DNA of 64,000 nt from Paenibacillus brasilensis (GCF_009363115.1 NZ_CP045298.1:2809001-2873000), one strand, 5' to 3'. Positions 39,459-48,729 are shown, counted from the first letter of the stretch. Numbers and translations: made by a program. The notes: a model not told the origin generated them from the sequence alone.

Positions 39459-39487
39459 ACAATATAGAACTATTTACCATATGTCAA
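39459..39487 (-). promoter_or_regulatory. Promoter of the TPR-peptide cassette
   Basis: On the minus strand: TTGACA (complement of 39482-39487), 17 bases, TATTGT (39459-39464). It lies 38 bases before the ATG of the TPR gene, so the HTH-less form has its own promoter. Confidence 0.7.
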
Positions 39488-39601
39488 TTACGTATTTCTA
39501 TAATTTTCAAGTACCTACAAGCCTGATGATACCCTTGTGATTCAAGAGGTATGGGGATAACAAAAAAAGAGCCGAGAGATAACCCTCACTGCTCTCATTA
39601 T

Positions 39602-39642
39602 AAAAAAAGCTCTGCTAACCTTATGGTCGGCAGAGCTTTTTT
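39602..39642. terminator. Bidirectional terminator-like hairpin
   Basis: AAAGCTCTGC pairs with GCAGAGCTTT around a 14-base loop, with seven As before and six Ts after. No clear gene ends here on either strand, so it may be left from a lost gene. Confidence 0.8.
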
Positions 39643-39712
39643 CGTTGCAGGAATTACCGAACAATTCACCGAATACTTATCCTGAGGTGATAGCAAGAAC
39701 CATACATATAAA

Positions 39713-39907
39713 GTGTTAAAGTCAGATATAGAACTGTTTGCAGCAGCATTAAGCGAGGTAAGAGTATATGTAGTCCAACCGTTGAGTTATGATATGGTAG
39801 ATATTGCGGACTATGGTGGTCCATTAGAAAAGCTTACTCCGGAGTCAGTTAAAATATCAGGAATGTATTATATGAGAGGGCAGTTTGAGTTTAGAGTAAG
39901 TATGTAG
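39713..39907 (+). pseudogene. Small paralogue with lost start codon
   Basis: This frame encodes a copy of the protein at 41790-42023. Shared blocks: YVV, DYGG, KLTPESVKISG against KITPESVKIAG, and FEFRV. Aligned to that copy, the codon at the ATG position here is AAG (39693-39695), right after the matching ribosome site GAGGTGATAGC. The nearest usable start, GTG at 39713, is 23 bases from that site. So the gene probably is not translated well, though 64 codons remain open. Function of the family is unknown. Confidence 0.6.
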
Positions 39908-39992
39908 TGCTTTATGCAGATGTAAATAAATGCCTTAGTTATCCCGATATGATATACGCAATGAGTTGTCAAAAAGGTGAGGATTCTAGTTG

Positions 39993-40289
39993 ATGGCCTT
40001 AATGGGTTTTCTAGCTGTGCTTTTTATTTTGTTCTTCTCGCTCTGGATATCGGCTAGGCGTGACAGAAGAGCACCGAAAGTAATTCGTCGAGCAATAGTT
40101 CTTGATAAACGTGTAAGGTTAGAAAATGATTCGCCCTCTGAAGATTATTTTTTTACTTGTGAGTATGAAAATGGGGAAAGAGAAGAGCTAGAAGTAGATG
40201 AAAGTGAATATGGGATTATAGTTGTTGGAGACACAGTTAATGTAATAAGACAACGCAAAATGTTAAGAGTAGAAAGAGTTGTTTCTTGA
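39993..40289 (+). CDS. Small membrane-anchored protein (DUF2500-like)
   Basis: A 98-aa protein. One membrane segment (about 2-20, ALMGFLAVLFILFFSLWIS) and a basic stop-transfer (ARRDRR) come first, then a small beta domain: YFFTCEYENGEREELEV, then YGIIVVGDTVNVIRQRKML. The order matches DUF2500-type proteins as I remember them (SH3/OB-like beta domain after one helix). Function unknown. AAGGTGAGG lies 9 bases before the ATG; a TTG at 39990 is in frame and less likely. The hairpin at 40340-40385 ends it. Confidence 0.65.
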   Translation: MALMGFLAVLFILFFSLWISARRDRRAPKVIRRAIVLDKRVRLENDSPSEDYFFTCEYENGEREELEVDESEYGIIVVGDTVNVIRQRKMLRVERVVS

Positions 40290-40339
40290 TTAATAAACTT
40301 TACTGGGAAACTGATATGAATTGAATTTAGACCAGACGT

Positions 40340-40385
40340 AACAAAGGACTCTCGCTGGTATGTAACCAGTACGGAGTCCTTTGTT
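40340..40385. terminator. Hairpin between convergent genes
   Basis: AACAAAGGACTC at 40340-40351 pairs perfectly with GAGTCCTTTGTT at 40374-40385, with an inner CTGGT/ACCAG stem. The T tracts are weak. It is probably used on both strands. Confidence 0.7.
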
Positions 40386-40387
40386 GT

Positions 40388-41521
40388 TTATTTAGTCGAA
40401 TACTCGCTTACTTCGAATGTAAGGATTTTATTGAAAATTACGTAATCTTTTCGATTGCTGAATGGACCCTTGTTATTGGAATGTTTATCAATGGAAAAAA
40501 ATGAAGCTCCTCTACCAGCATCCTTTGCGTCATACCAAGCGATAAAGGCATTCAATTCTTTTTTACTCAGATCAAATTCCTTATCAAATCCATTGTCCAT
40601 TGTTACAACCAAGATGGCACGATCGCCGGTAGGTTGTGAGGATCCATCTGAATCCGATGACCCAGGCGTTGTAGACGGATCAGGCGTTGTAGATGATCCA
40701 GGTGTTGTAGATGACCCAGGCGTTGTAGACGGATCAGGCGTTGTAGATGATCCAGGTGTTGTAGATGACCCAGGCGTTGTAGACGGATCAGGCGTTGTAG
40801 ATGATCCAGGTGTTGTAGATGATCCAGGCGTTGTAGATGGATCAGGTGTTGTAGATGACCCAGGTGTTGTAGATGGATCAGGTGTTGTAGATGAACCTGA
40901 ATCTTGGTAAGGCAAAAACCCTTCAGGAATCGGATATTTAAAGGAACTGGCTCCAAAATTAGCAGTAAGCGTTCTTTCTTGCGATGAACCACTCATAATC
41001 ATTGGGAACACTTGTGATCCAACAAGCTCTGAAGGTTTTGCACTGTTTGTTCCTTGAGAAACCCCATTTTTATACCATGTGATCTTGTCGTTGTCCAAAT
41101 CTAGAGCTACACCAATCACGTCTTTGTCGACGAACGGTTTACCAAAACTAGTTCTTTTAAGAATGTTTGATGTATTTTTTGTTTTAATAAATAATTCAGG
41201 GGTGTATCCATAGTCTAAAATTAAATCCCATGAGGTTGACGGTAATGTATCTGTTTCTCCAGTAATTCCTATGGCAGATGCCGAAGTACTATAAGAATTA
41301 TCCTTTATAGTTATTTCCCAGTACCATTTACCTGAGGTTTTTCCTGTAGTTGCTTTCTCAGATTCATTACTTTTCGTGAGAGTTCTAACTAAAGATCCAT
41401 TTGTCCAAGTTACATTTGTAGTCTCAGCTTTTGTAACGGTAGGGAACAAGGAGAACACGGTAACTCCAATGAGCAGGGCTAGCATCATAGTTCCTAGTTT
41501 TTTGAATATAATATTTTTCAT
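40388..41521 (-). CDS. Secreted SPRY-domain protein with Ser/Thr/Pro repeat linker
   Basis: A 377-aa exported protein in three parts. A signal peptide (1-32, ending VTKA-E) leads into a SPRY-type domain (about 35-205): GKWYWEITIKD, DVIGVALDLDNDKITWYKNG, then QVFPMIMSG. Next is a linker of 13 six-residue units [S/P]STTP[D/G]. Last is an 85-residue domain with AILVVTMDNGFDKEFDL and NKHSNNKGPFSNRKDYVIF-like blocks, which I have seen repeatedly at C-termini of Paenibacillus surface proteins but cannot name. SPRY domains usually bind protein or sugar partners; the target is unknown. TAGGAGGA precedes the ATG. No sortase motif or S-layer domain is present. Confidence 0.8.
   Translation of the reverse strand: MKNIIFKKLGTMMLALLIGVTVFSLFPTVTKAETTNVTWTNGSLVRTLTKSNESEKATTGKTSGKWYWEITIKDNSYSTSASAIGITGETDTLPSTSWDLILDYGYTPELFIKTKNTSNILKRTSFGKPFVDKDVIGVALDLDNDKITWYKNGVSQGTNSAKPSELVGSQVFPMIMSGSSQERTLTANFGASSFKYPIPEGFLPYQDSGSSTTPDPSTTPGSSTTPDPSTTPGSSTTPGSSTTPDPSTTPGSSTTPGSSTTPDPSTTPGSSTTPGSSTTPDPSTTPGSSDSDGSSQPTGDRAILVVTMDNGFDKEFDLSKKELNAFIAWYDAKDAGRGASFFSIDKHSNNKGPFSNRKDYVIFNKILTFEVSEYSTK
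40658..40895. repeat. Tandem 18-bp repeat (13 units) inside the SPRY gene
   Basis: The unit reads like GATGATCCAGGTGTTGTA on the plus strand. A 54-bp block (three units) is repeated about three times nearly exactly. It codes for STTP-type linker units. The length should vary between strains. Confidence 0.92.
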
Positions 41522-41789
41522 GACTTCCTCCTAAATATATGTAATAACAAGGGAATTATAAAACTCTATTGGGAAAATTGTCTAAACATTAAATTATATA
41601 TATTACAAAATAAGATCTATAGTGGAATTTAAATTTTTGAGGTACGTAGGTCGTCGATAATGTATAAAAAGGTACTTGGCATTAAATTGAGTGAAATTAA
41701 AGCGTATTTCAGTACCGCTGTTAGTCAAATGATTATCGTAGAAGGAAACCTTATATGATCTACCGAATGAATTTGTGGAGGTGATCGTC

Positions 41790-42023
41790 ATGAATCGCAC
41801 ATTTAAAATATTAAATACTGACATGGAATTGTTTGGAGCTGCTTTGGTTCAGTTGCACGTATACGTTGTATCTATTGATGAGGAATTACGCGTAACGTTT
41901 GAGGATTATGGTGGAGTAGTAGAGAAGATTACGCCGGAATCGGTCAAGATTGCGGGTAAAATTTTTAGGCGAGACCATTTCGAGTTTCGGGTATACCTAG
42001 TATCAGGTGAAAACGCAGGATGA
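41790..42023 (+). CDS. Small hypothetical protein, intact paralogue
   Basis: A 77-aa protein with GGAGGTGATC just before the ATG at 41790. Predicted mostly beta: VYVVSIDEELRVTFEDYGG, KITPESVKIAG, FEFRVYL. No membrane part. It is the intact relative of the broken copy at 39713. The two flank the SPRY gene and the DUF2500-like gene, suggesting duplication in this accessory stretch. Family and function not recognised. Confidence 0.65.
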   Translation: MNRTFKILNTDMELFGAALVQLHVYVVSIDEELRVTFEDYGGVVEKITPESVKIAGKIFRRDHFEFRVYLVSGENAG

Positions 42024-42107
42024 CCTAATAACTTAAAAACAATATATACCAGGATCATTGGAATGGATATAATGTTCCTAATAAAAGGAGTTGGAGGTAC
42101 ACAGCCC

Positions 42108-42713
42108 ATGATAAGCATTGAACAAAAGTCGGACACTATAATCGTAGTGCTGCATGAGATTTACGGAATGAACCAGCACATACAGCATATGTGCAGATTA
42201 TTATCGGATCAGGGTTATGACGTGATTTGTCCAGATTTATTGGAAAGACAAGCCCCCTTTGACTATTCACAAGAGGAAGCTGCCTACCAAAATTTTGTGG
42301 ACAATGTAGGCTTTACCCACGCATCATCACAAATTAAAAATTTATTATTAAGCATTCGAGATCGCTATGACAAAATATTTATCGTCGGATTTAGCATAGG
42401 GGCAACGATTGCCTGGCTGTGTAGTGAAGAGCAATGTGTCGATGGCCTCGTAGGATTTTATGGCTCACGTATTAGAAATTATTTGGAAGTGACCCCACAA
42501 TGTCCAACACTGCTATTTTTCCCACAGGAGGAGCCATCCTTTGATGTAGGTGAGCTAATTTCTACCTTAGATCACCGCCATAATGTCAGAGCATACCAAT
42601 ATAACGGACAACATGGATTCAGTGACCCGTACTCTTCACGATACAATGTCCATTCAGCTCAAAAATCGTTAAATGAAATGCTGGCTTTTTTAGAAAAAGG
42701 GACGCTTTCATGA
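42108..42713 (+). CDS. Dienelactone-hydrolase-family alpha/beta hydrolase
   Basis: A 201-aa protein. The HEIYGMNQHIQHMCRLLSDQ opening (oxyanion Glu) and CPDLLERQAPFDYS come first. The nucleophile elbow is VGFSIGA, and the catalytic His lies in NGQHGFSDPYS. Classical dienelactone hydrolase has Cys at the nucleophile; here it is Ser. The substrate is unknown. GGAGTTGGAGG precedes the ATG at 42108; a longer frame from 42063 has no ribosome site. It ends 9 bases before the convergent ArsR-like gene. Confidence 0.82.
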   Translation: MISIEQKSDTIIVVLHEIYGMNQHIQHMCRLLSDQGYDVICPDLLERQAPFDYSQEEAAYQNFVDNVGFTHASSQIKNLLLSIRDRYDKIFIVGFSIGATIAWLCSEEQCVDGLVGFYGSRIRNYLEVTPQCPTLLFFPQEEPSFDVGELISTLDHRHNVRAYQYNGQHGFSDPYSSRYNVHSAQKSLNEMLAFLEKGTLS

Positions 42714-42722
42714 GTAGCTAAT

Positions 42723-43412
42723 CTAGCCGATGTTTATTGAAAATAGTTCTTTAAAGCCTCTCTTACCTTCTGCTGTAACGCGTATCGCCCGGGTCGTGGG
42801 CAGACGTTCAATCCAGTGTAAGGCCAATAATCTGTCCAAAAGGGCGCTGCCCAAGGCACCGGCTAGATGGTGACGCCGTTCACTCCAATCCAGACATTTA
42901 TGGGAGAAGGAGCGGCGTTTTTGTCTCGTTTGTGTAAGATCAACCTGGAAATCTGCAAAGAAAGCCTCTCCTTTTCCGGTAATGTGAAGTCCGTCCTGAT
43001 CCTCGGACAGAATCCCCTTTTGCATCAAAGAATTCATGATTTGTACGCCTAAATGACCTGCAAGATGGTCGTAGCAAGTTCTTGCCAACCGTATGGCCTC
43101 GTTTTCAGCGGCTTGTTTGAACGATTTAATTTGAACGGGTGGAGCTATGGATAAAAGTGACTCCATCACGCAGGCAACCTCAGGATTTTGTATGCCGAAA
43201 TAGCGATGGCGTCCTTGTTTTTCCACAGTAACGGCTTGTGCCTCGATCATTTTAGATAAATGAAAGCTGGCCGTTTGCGGTTTAATACCAGCCATATGGG
43301 CCAATTCGCTTGCCGTATGGAACCTGCCGTCTAATAAAGCGGTAAGTATGGCAGCACGGGAAGGCTCGCTCACGAGAGAAGCAATCATGGCTACATTGGA
43401 TTTGGTGCTCAT
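42723..43412 (-). CDS. ArsR-family helix-turn-helix regulator
   Basis: A 229-aa regulator. A winged helix lies at about 8-90: LVSEPSRAAILTALLDGR, ASELAHMAGIKPQTASFHLSKMIE, QGRHRYFGIQNPEVA. A C-terminal helical domain of about 130 residues follows, as in YczG-like or drug-sensing ArsR proteins. No metal-binding Cys cluster is seen. It is transcribed away from the flavin reductase gene with 95 bases between the two starts, so it likely controls that gene and itself. AGGGGGAT precedes the ATG. Confidence 0.85.
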   Translation of the reverse strand: MSTKSNVAMIASLVSEPSRAAILTALLDGRFHTASELAHMAGIKPQTASFHLSKMIEAQAVTVEKQGRHRYFGIQNPEVACVMESLLSIAPPVQIKSFKQAAENEAIRLARTCYDHLAGHLGVQIMNSLMQKGILSEDQDGLHITGKGEAFFADFQVDLTQTRQKRRSFSHKCLDWSERRHHLAGALGSALLDRLLALHWIERLPTTRAIRVTAEGKRGFKELFSINIG

Positions 43413-43507
43413 GGCACAGTTATCCCCCTTTGTAATTCATACTTCGATGAAGCTTGAAATGTTTTCATTTTACAATAAGGAGGCAGATATGAACAGAAGG
43501 AGAAGGG

Positions 43508-44158
43508 ATGATGGACCAAATGAATCCAATTAATCAAATAAATCAGATGAATCTTAGCCCAGACATGAAGACGATTAACCCAAGCATTTTATATTACGGG
43601 ACACCTGTCGTTTTGCTTAATACATTGAATGAGGACGGCACTGTAAATATTAGCCCCATCTCCTCCTCATGGGCATTGGGCGATTGCCTGGTATTAGGCA
43701 TTGGAATAACCGGGAAAGCGTTCGAAAATATGAAACGGCATCCTGAATGTGTCATCAACGTTCCGGGGCCTTCTATGTGGGAGAATGTAGAACGCTTGGC
43801 TCCCTATACAGGCAAAAATCCTGTACCGGCGGAAAAGAAGCAAAATGGATTTACCTATCAAAAAGATAAGTATGAGATTAGCGGATTAACTCCGATTGAA
43901 TCTATTAGGGTCAAGCCCACCCGAATCAGGGAATGTCCTATTCAGATTGAAGCTGAGGTGAGACATATCCGCATTCCTGACCACGTTTCTTATTTTGCGA
44001 TCGTCGAAACTCAGGCTGTGCAGGTACATGTTCACCAGAATAAGCTTCTAGGAGAAAACCATATTGATCCGACCAAGTGGAGTCCTCTCATCTATAATTT
44101 CCGCCATTATTTTGGTTTGGGTGACCATTTGGGCAAAACCTTCCGCTCCGAAACCTGA
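43508..44158 (+). CDS. Flavin-reductase-like FMN-binding protein
   Basis: A 216-aa split-barrel protein. PVVLLNTLNEDGTVNISPIS and ALGDCLVLGIG line the FMN site, followed by ECVINVPGP, EKKQNGFTYQKDKY and IECPIQIEAEVRHI-like blocks. Such proteins reduce or bind FMN using NAD(P)H, often with a partner oxygenase, which is not seen here. The opening MMDQMNPINQINQMN is low in complexity; starts at 43508, 43511 or 43520 are possible after AAGGAGAAGGG. The gene is divergent from the ArsR-like regulator. Confidence 0.85.
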   Translation: MMDQMNPINQINQMNLSPDMKTINPSILYYGTPVVLLNTLNEDGTVNISPISSSWALGDCLVLGIGITGKAFENMKRHPECVINVPGPSMWENVERLAPYTGKNPVPAEKKQNGFTYQKDKYEISGLTPIESIRVKPTRIRECPIQIEAEVRHIRIPDHVSYFAIVETQAVQVHVHQNKLLGENHIDPTKWSPLIYNFRHYFGLGDHLGKTFRSET

Positions 44159-44253
44159 TGATTCAACAAAATAATAATTTCCTACCCGAATAATGAGAAT
44201 TATCTTCCCAAATGATTCATTTTGTGCGAGAATGATTGAAAAATCATCCATGA

Positions 44254-45603
<1,350 letters not shown>

Positions 45604-45670
45604 ACAATGATCGTTATGGGTTTGGTTGACGAGTGTGATGAGGCATTCGTGCAGGATTCAGGGGTTGGTC

Positions 45671-45698
45671 AGGTGGGGGATATCCTCCACCTTTTTTG
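45671..45698 (+). terminator. Rho-independent terminator after metY
   Basis: AGGTGGGGGA at 45671-45680 pairs with TCCTCCACCT at 45683-45692 (one G-T), then six Ts. It sits just before the next promoter. Confidence 0.9.
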
Positions 45699-45700
45699 CG

Positions 45701-45747
45701 TTGACAATATACCTATGGGGGTATATTGTATACCCTATAAGGTATAC
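45701..45747 (+). promoter_or_regulatory. Promoter with CsoR/CstR-like operators
   Basis: TTGACA at 45701-45706 and TATTGT at 45724-45729 give a 17-base spacer. Two dyads overlap it: ATACCTATGGGGGTAT (45709-45724) and GTATACCCTATAAGGTATAC (45728-45747, 7-bp perfect arms). ATACC/GGTAT dyads with G/C tracts are the form of CsoR-family sites. With a CoA-disulfide/rhodanese gene downstream, the persulfide sensor CstR is the likely ligand. Confidence 0.75.
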
Positions 45748-45761
45748 AAGGGGGCGAAGGA

Positions 45762-47426
45762 ATGGGCAGAAAAATAGTTGTTATTGGCGGGGTAGCAGGC
45801 GGAGCTTCTGCTGCGGCGAGATTGCGGAGATGGAATGAGGAAGACGAGATTATTTTATTTGAACGCGGAGAGCATGTTTCTTTTGCAAATTGCGGTCTTC
45901 CTTATTATATTGGCGGGACGATTCAGGCGCGTGACAAGCTGTTTGTCCAGACACCTCAGGGGATTAGAGAACGCTTTAACATAGATGTGCGGGTGCTGAA
46001 CGAAGTGGTGCAAATAGACCGCGAGCATAAGCTCGTCCGTTTCCGTGACATGACGACAGGAGAGACGGGTGAGCAGTCGTATGACATTGTGGTATTATCG
46101 CCAGGAGCCAAACCGATGATACCAGACATTCCCGGCTTACATGAAGCTCCGAATGTATTTACGTTAAGAAACATTCATGACACGGACGTCATTAAGACAT
46201 TTGTAGATGAAAGCCAGCCCAAACATGCCACGGTGATCGGTGGTGGATTTATTGGGCTGGAGATGGCCGACAATTTGCGGGAACGCGGCCTTGCGGTGAC
46301 CCTTGTTGACATGGGACAGCAAGTGCTTAATCCGCTAGATCCTGAAATGGCCAAGCTGGTAGAGCAGCATATGAAGCTGAACGGGGTGGAGATACGTTTA
46401 GAGGAAGGAGTCGCGGCTTTTGAAGACCAGGGAACACAGCTTCGCTTGACTTCAGGCGATATGCTTCGGACAGACATGGTTATTCTGGCAATTGGTGTTG
46501 TTCCTGAAAATGAGCTGGCCAAGCAAAGCGGATTGGAGCTTGGTTTTCGCGGGGCCATTCAGGTAAATGGCCAGCTGCAAACCAGCGATCCGGCCATTTA
46601 TGCGGTAGGGGACGCTATCCAGGTCAAAGACCGCAATCACGGATTTGCGACCATGGTGCCGCTGGCTTGGGGAGCCAATCGGCAGGGGCGTTTGGCGGCA
46701 GATCATATTAACGGTCAAGCCATTTCCTATGATGGCGCGCTCGGGACTTCCGTCATTAAGGTCTTTGCATTGACCGCAGCCTCTACAGGAAATAACGAAA
46801 AAACCTTGTCACGGCTGGGCGTTCCCTATAAAGCGATTCATATTCATCCCGGTTCGCATGCAGGTTATTATCCCGGGGCATCGCCCATTGCCATCAAGCT
46901 GCTGTTTAATCCAGACACAGGTATGATCTACGGAGCACAGGCTGTTGGAGCCGATGGAGCAGACAAAAGAATTGACGTTATTGCGACAGCGATTCGCGGC
47001 AATCTGAACGTCCGTGATCTGGCTGACCTTGAGCTTGCCTACGCGCCTCCTTATTCTTCGGCCAAAGATCCTGTGAATATGGCTGGTTACGTGGCTTCCA
47101 ATATCATGGATGGACTCGTCCAAACACTACAGTGGCATGAGGTTGACGATTTTCACCGCAATGGCGGTGTGATTATAGATGTCAGGGATCAGGTGGAGCT
47201 ACAGGCTGGAGGCATTTTAGGTTCTATTCATATTCCCTTGCCTGAGCTTAGAGATCGAATGTCGGAAATCCCGCGTGATCGGGAGATCGCTGTATCTTGT
47301 CAGGTCGGCTTGCGCGGCTATCTAGCAGCCAGAATTTTGACTCAGCACGGTTATTCGGTAAGAAATGTTGATGGCGGCTACAAGACGTATTCGGTTATGG
47401 CTAAGCGTGCCTATCTCTTGAAATAG
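45762..47426 (+). CDS. cdr: CoA-disulfide reductase with rhodanese domain
   Basis: A 554-aa fusion. The N-part (1-440) is an FAD/NAD(P)H disulfide reductase: GGVAGGASAAARLRR, the single active Cys44 in SFANCGLPYYIGG, VIGGGFIGLEMADNL and AVGDAIQV. The C-part (about 460-550) is a rhodanese with the active loop SCQVGLRG. This fusion reduces CoA disulfide or CoA persulfide. Its operators and the rhodanese tail point to persulfide or sulfide stress. A short GAAGGA precedes the ATG. The repressor gene itself is not in the window. Its end overlaps the convergent VOC gene by 16 bases. Confidence 0.92.
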   Translation: MGRKIVVIGGVAGGASAAARLRRWNEEDEIILFERGEHVSFANCGLPYYIGGTIQARDKLFVQTPQGIRERFNIDVRVLNEVVQIDREHKLVRFRDMTTGETGEQSYDIVVLSPGAKPMIPDIPGLHEAPNVFTLRNIHDTDVIKTFVDESQPKHATVIGGGFIGLEMADNLRERGLAVTLVDMGQQVLNPLDPEMAKLVEQHMKLNGVEIRLEEGVAAFEDQGTQLRLTSGDMLRTDMVILAIGVVPENELAKQSGLELGFRGAIQVNGQLQTSDPAIYAVGDAIQVKDRNHGFATMVPLAWGANRQGRLAADHINGQAISYDGALGTSVIKVFALTAASTGNNEKTLSRLGVPYKAIHIHPGSHAGYYPGASPIAIKLLFNPDTGMIYGAQAVGADGADKRIDVIATAIRGNLNVRDLADLELAYAPPYSSAKDPVNMAGYVASNIMDGLVQTLQWHEVDDFHRNGGVIIDVRDQVELQAGGILGSIHIPLPELRDRMSEIPRDREIAVSCQVGLRGYLAARILTQHGYSVRNVDGGYKTYSVMAKRAYLLK

Positions 47427-47779
47427 TTCATTACCCATCCAATCTGATTCAGGTGATCCGTGACTTGGCCATGCAGCGCACCAAAGAAGGTATCCTGCAG
47501 TTCTACGGTGATGGTGCCTTTTTCGGCGAGTGCGTGGTAAACACGTTTAAGCTCCTCCTCACTCTCACAGTCGAGAATGATTTGTACAGGCTGTGATTTC
47601 AGCGGTTTACCGTAGGAATCGGAAAAATGAATATGACTGTTACCGAGATGCAGTTCAGCGTGTAAAAGCTTGCCTTCATGCTTATTCAGCACTTTGATTG
47701 TTCCACCTAAAACAGATTGATAATAATCAATCGTCTGCTGCACATCGTTAACAATGATATAAGGACTTGCACTTCTCAT
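47411..47779 (-). CDS. PhnB-like VOC/glyoxalase-fold protein
   Basis: A 122-aa protein of the PhnB/3-demethylubiquinone-type VOC group. It has SPYIIVNDVQQTIDYYQSVLGG, HAELHLGNSHIHFSDS and a closing LNQIGWVMNYFKR. Members bind metals or small ligands; some take part in drug tolerance. The substrate is unknown. I chose the ATG at 47779 because AAAGGA is 10 bases away; an ATG at 47797 precedes that site. It is a single gene. Confidence 0.88.
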   Translation of the reverse strand: MRSASPYIIVNDVQQTIDYYQSVLGGTIKVLNKHEGKLLHAELHLGNSHIHFSDSYGKPLKSQPVQIILDCESEEELKRVYHALAEKGTITVELQDTFFGALHGQVTDHLNQIGWVMNYFKR

Positions 47780-47922
47780 GGGATCATTTCCTTTCATGCC
47801 TTTGATAGAGGACTTCTACTACTATACATTATTTACGATATCCATTGGAATTACCCCTTTTCTTATCAAAAATGGCTTGGTTCACTGTGTGACGTCTGTT
47901 ACAATGGAAGAGACATTTATGA

Positions 47923-48252
47923 ATGGATAGAAAAGAGGTCGAACAGGTGGGCACTTCAATGATTTGGGAAGCAGTTATATATTGGGTGATCTTGGTGATC
48001 TCTGCGCTGTGCGTGATCGCAGTATCAGGTAGCCGGAAGACGGCAAGCACGATTATTTTGGCGCCCGTTGTTTTATTTTGTACCATATTTATGATGCAGG
48101 GCTCGATGTTGAATACAATGAAGCACCCGACGATGGGGGCGAATGTTGGTTTGGGTATGGCATTTCTGACAACATGGGTAGTCAGCGGAATATTGTTTGT
48201 CGTTGCGCTTGTGATTGCTTTTATTAGATACAGCAAGAAGAATAAGGTGTAA
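47923..48252 (+). CDS. Small hypothetical membrane protein (three segments)
   Basis: Up to 109 aa with three membrane segments (about 15-35, 42-62, 75-101) and a basic end (RYSKKNKV). Not recognised. The start is uncertain: ATG at 47923 has GGAAGAG far upstream, while the ATG at 47959 follows ACAGGTGGG and would give 97 residues, closer to the first membrane segment. A strong terminator follows. Confidence 0.65.
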   Translation: MDRKEVEQVGTSMIWEAVIYWVILVISALCVIAVSGSRKTASTIILAPVVLFCTIFMMQGSMLNTMKHPTMGANVGLGMAFLTTWVVSGILFVVALVIAFIRYSKKNKV

Positions 48253-48277
48253 TTCAGCTTGAGAACTTCAGTTGAAT

Positions 48278-48313
48278 AAAGGCTTTCGGTGATATAACCG
48301 AAAGCCTTTTTTT
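48278..48313 (+). terminator. Rho-independent terminator
   Basis: AAAGGCTTTCGGT pairs with ACCGAAAGCCTTT around the loop GATATA, and Ts follow. It ends the gene at 47923-48252 and may also act on the minus strand for the 22-aa gene. Confidence 0.95.
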
Positions 48314-48344
48314 GTATATTTTTTAACTGGTGGGATGTCTAGGC

Positions 48345-48413
48345 TTATCTGCGTCTTTTCATAAGCAAAACAACGATCAGCACGACGATGATGACGATCA
48401 ATAGAAATTTCAT
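48345..48413 (-). CDS. 22-residue membrane peptide
   Basis: A tiny gene with an ideal ribosome site: AAGGAGGTTATC ends just before the ATG at 48413. It makes one hydrophobic helix, FLLIVIIVVLIVVLLM, with a basic end, KRRR. Such single-helix proteins are common in Paenibacillus and Bacillus as membrane modulators or type I toxins; neither can be claimed here. The terminator at 48278-48313 lies downstream on this strand. Confidence 0.6.
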   Translation of the reverse strand: MKFLLIVIIVVLIVVLLMKRRR

Positions 48414-48606
48414 ATTTGATAACCTCCTTGGTCTGTCATATTTGGTATTGCCATATGTGGTATTAACCATATTGGGTTAGCATGCACCGAACACCCACAA
48501 CCAAAGCCTTTTTGTTAAGGGGTTGGAAAAAAATAGACTGAAGAATCAAAAAGAGGTTTACACTCCTGGCTGGAAAGTGTATACATAAGGTAAGGAGGCG
48601 ATTGCC

Positions 48607-48729
48607 ATGAGTGATCGTGCATTTCATTTGTTCTATATTATTTTCCTGACGGTTCTGGCACTGGGAAGCGTTGGGGGAATCGTCTGGTGGCTGCGCTCTG
48701 TCGGCCGTCAGGAGAAGGAAAAAAACTGA
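48607..48729 (+). CDS. 40-residue membrane protein
   Basis: A 40-codon gene with AAGGAGGCG ending 5 bases before the ATG. One membrane helix (LFYIIFLTVLALGSVGGIVWW) is followed by a charged tail (RQEKEKN). Not recognised. It has its own terminator at 48753. It is expressed divergently from the 22-residue gene. Confidence 0.65.
   Translation: MSDRAFHLFYIIFLTVLALGSVGGIVWWLRSVGRQEKEKN

Noticed and set aside
40658..40895. Regular repeats as a possible CRISPR array
   Set aside because: Units are 18 bp, directly adjacent without unique spacers and in frame with a coding sequence.
41660..41758. 32-codon frame upstream of the small paralogue
   Set aside because: The ribosome site is weak and the product has no pattern. 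It may be chance in an A+T-rich region.
37213..42100. tRNA-Thr as an integration site of an island
   Set aside because: I found no repeat of the tRNA 3' end further right, and no integrase; a 9-base ACCAGCATC match near 40517 is too short.
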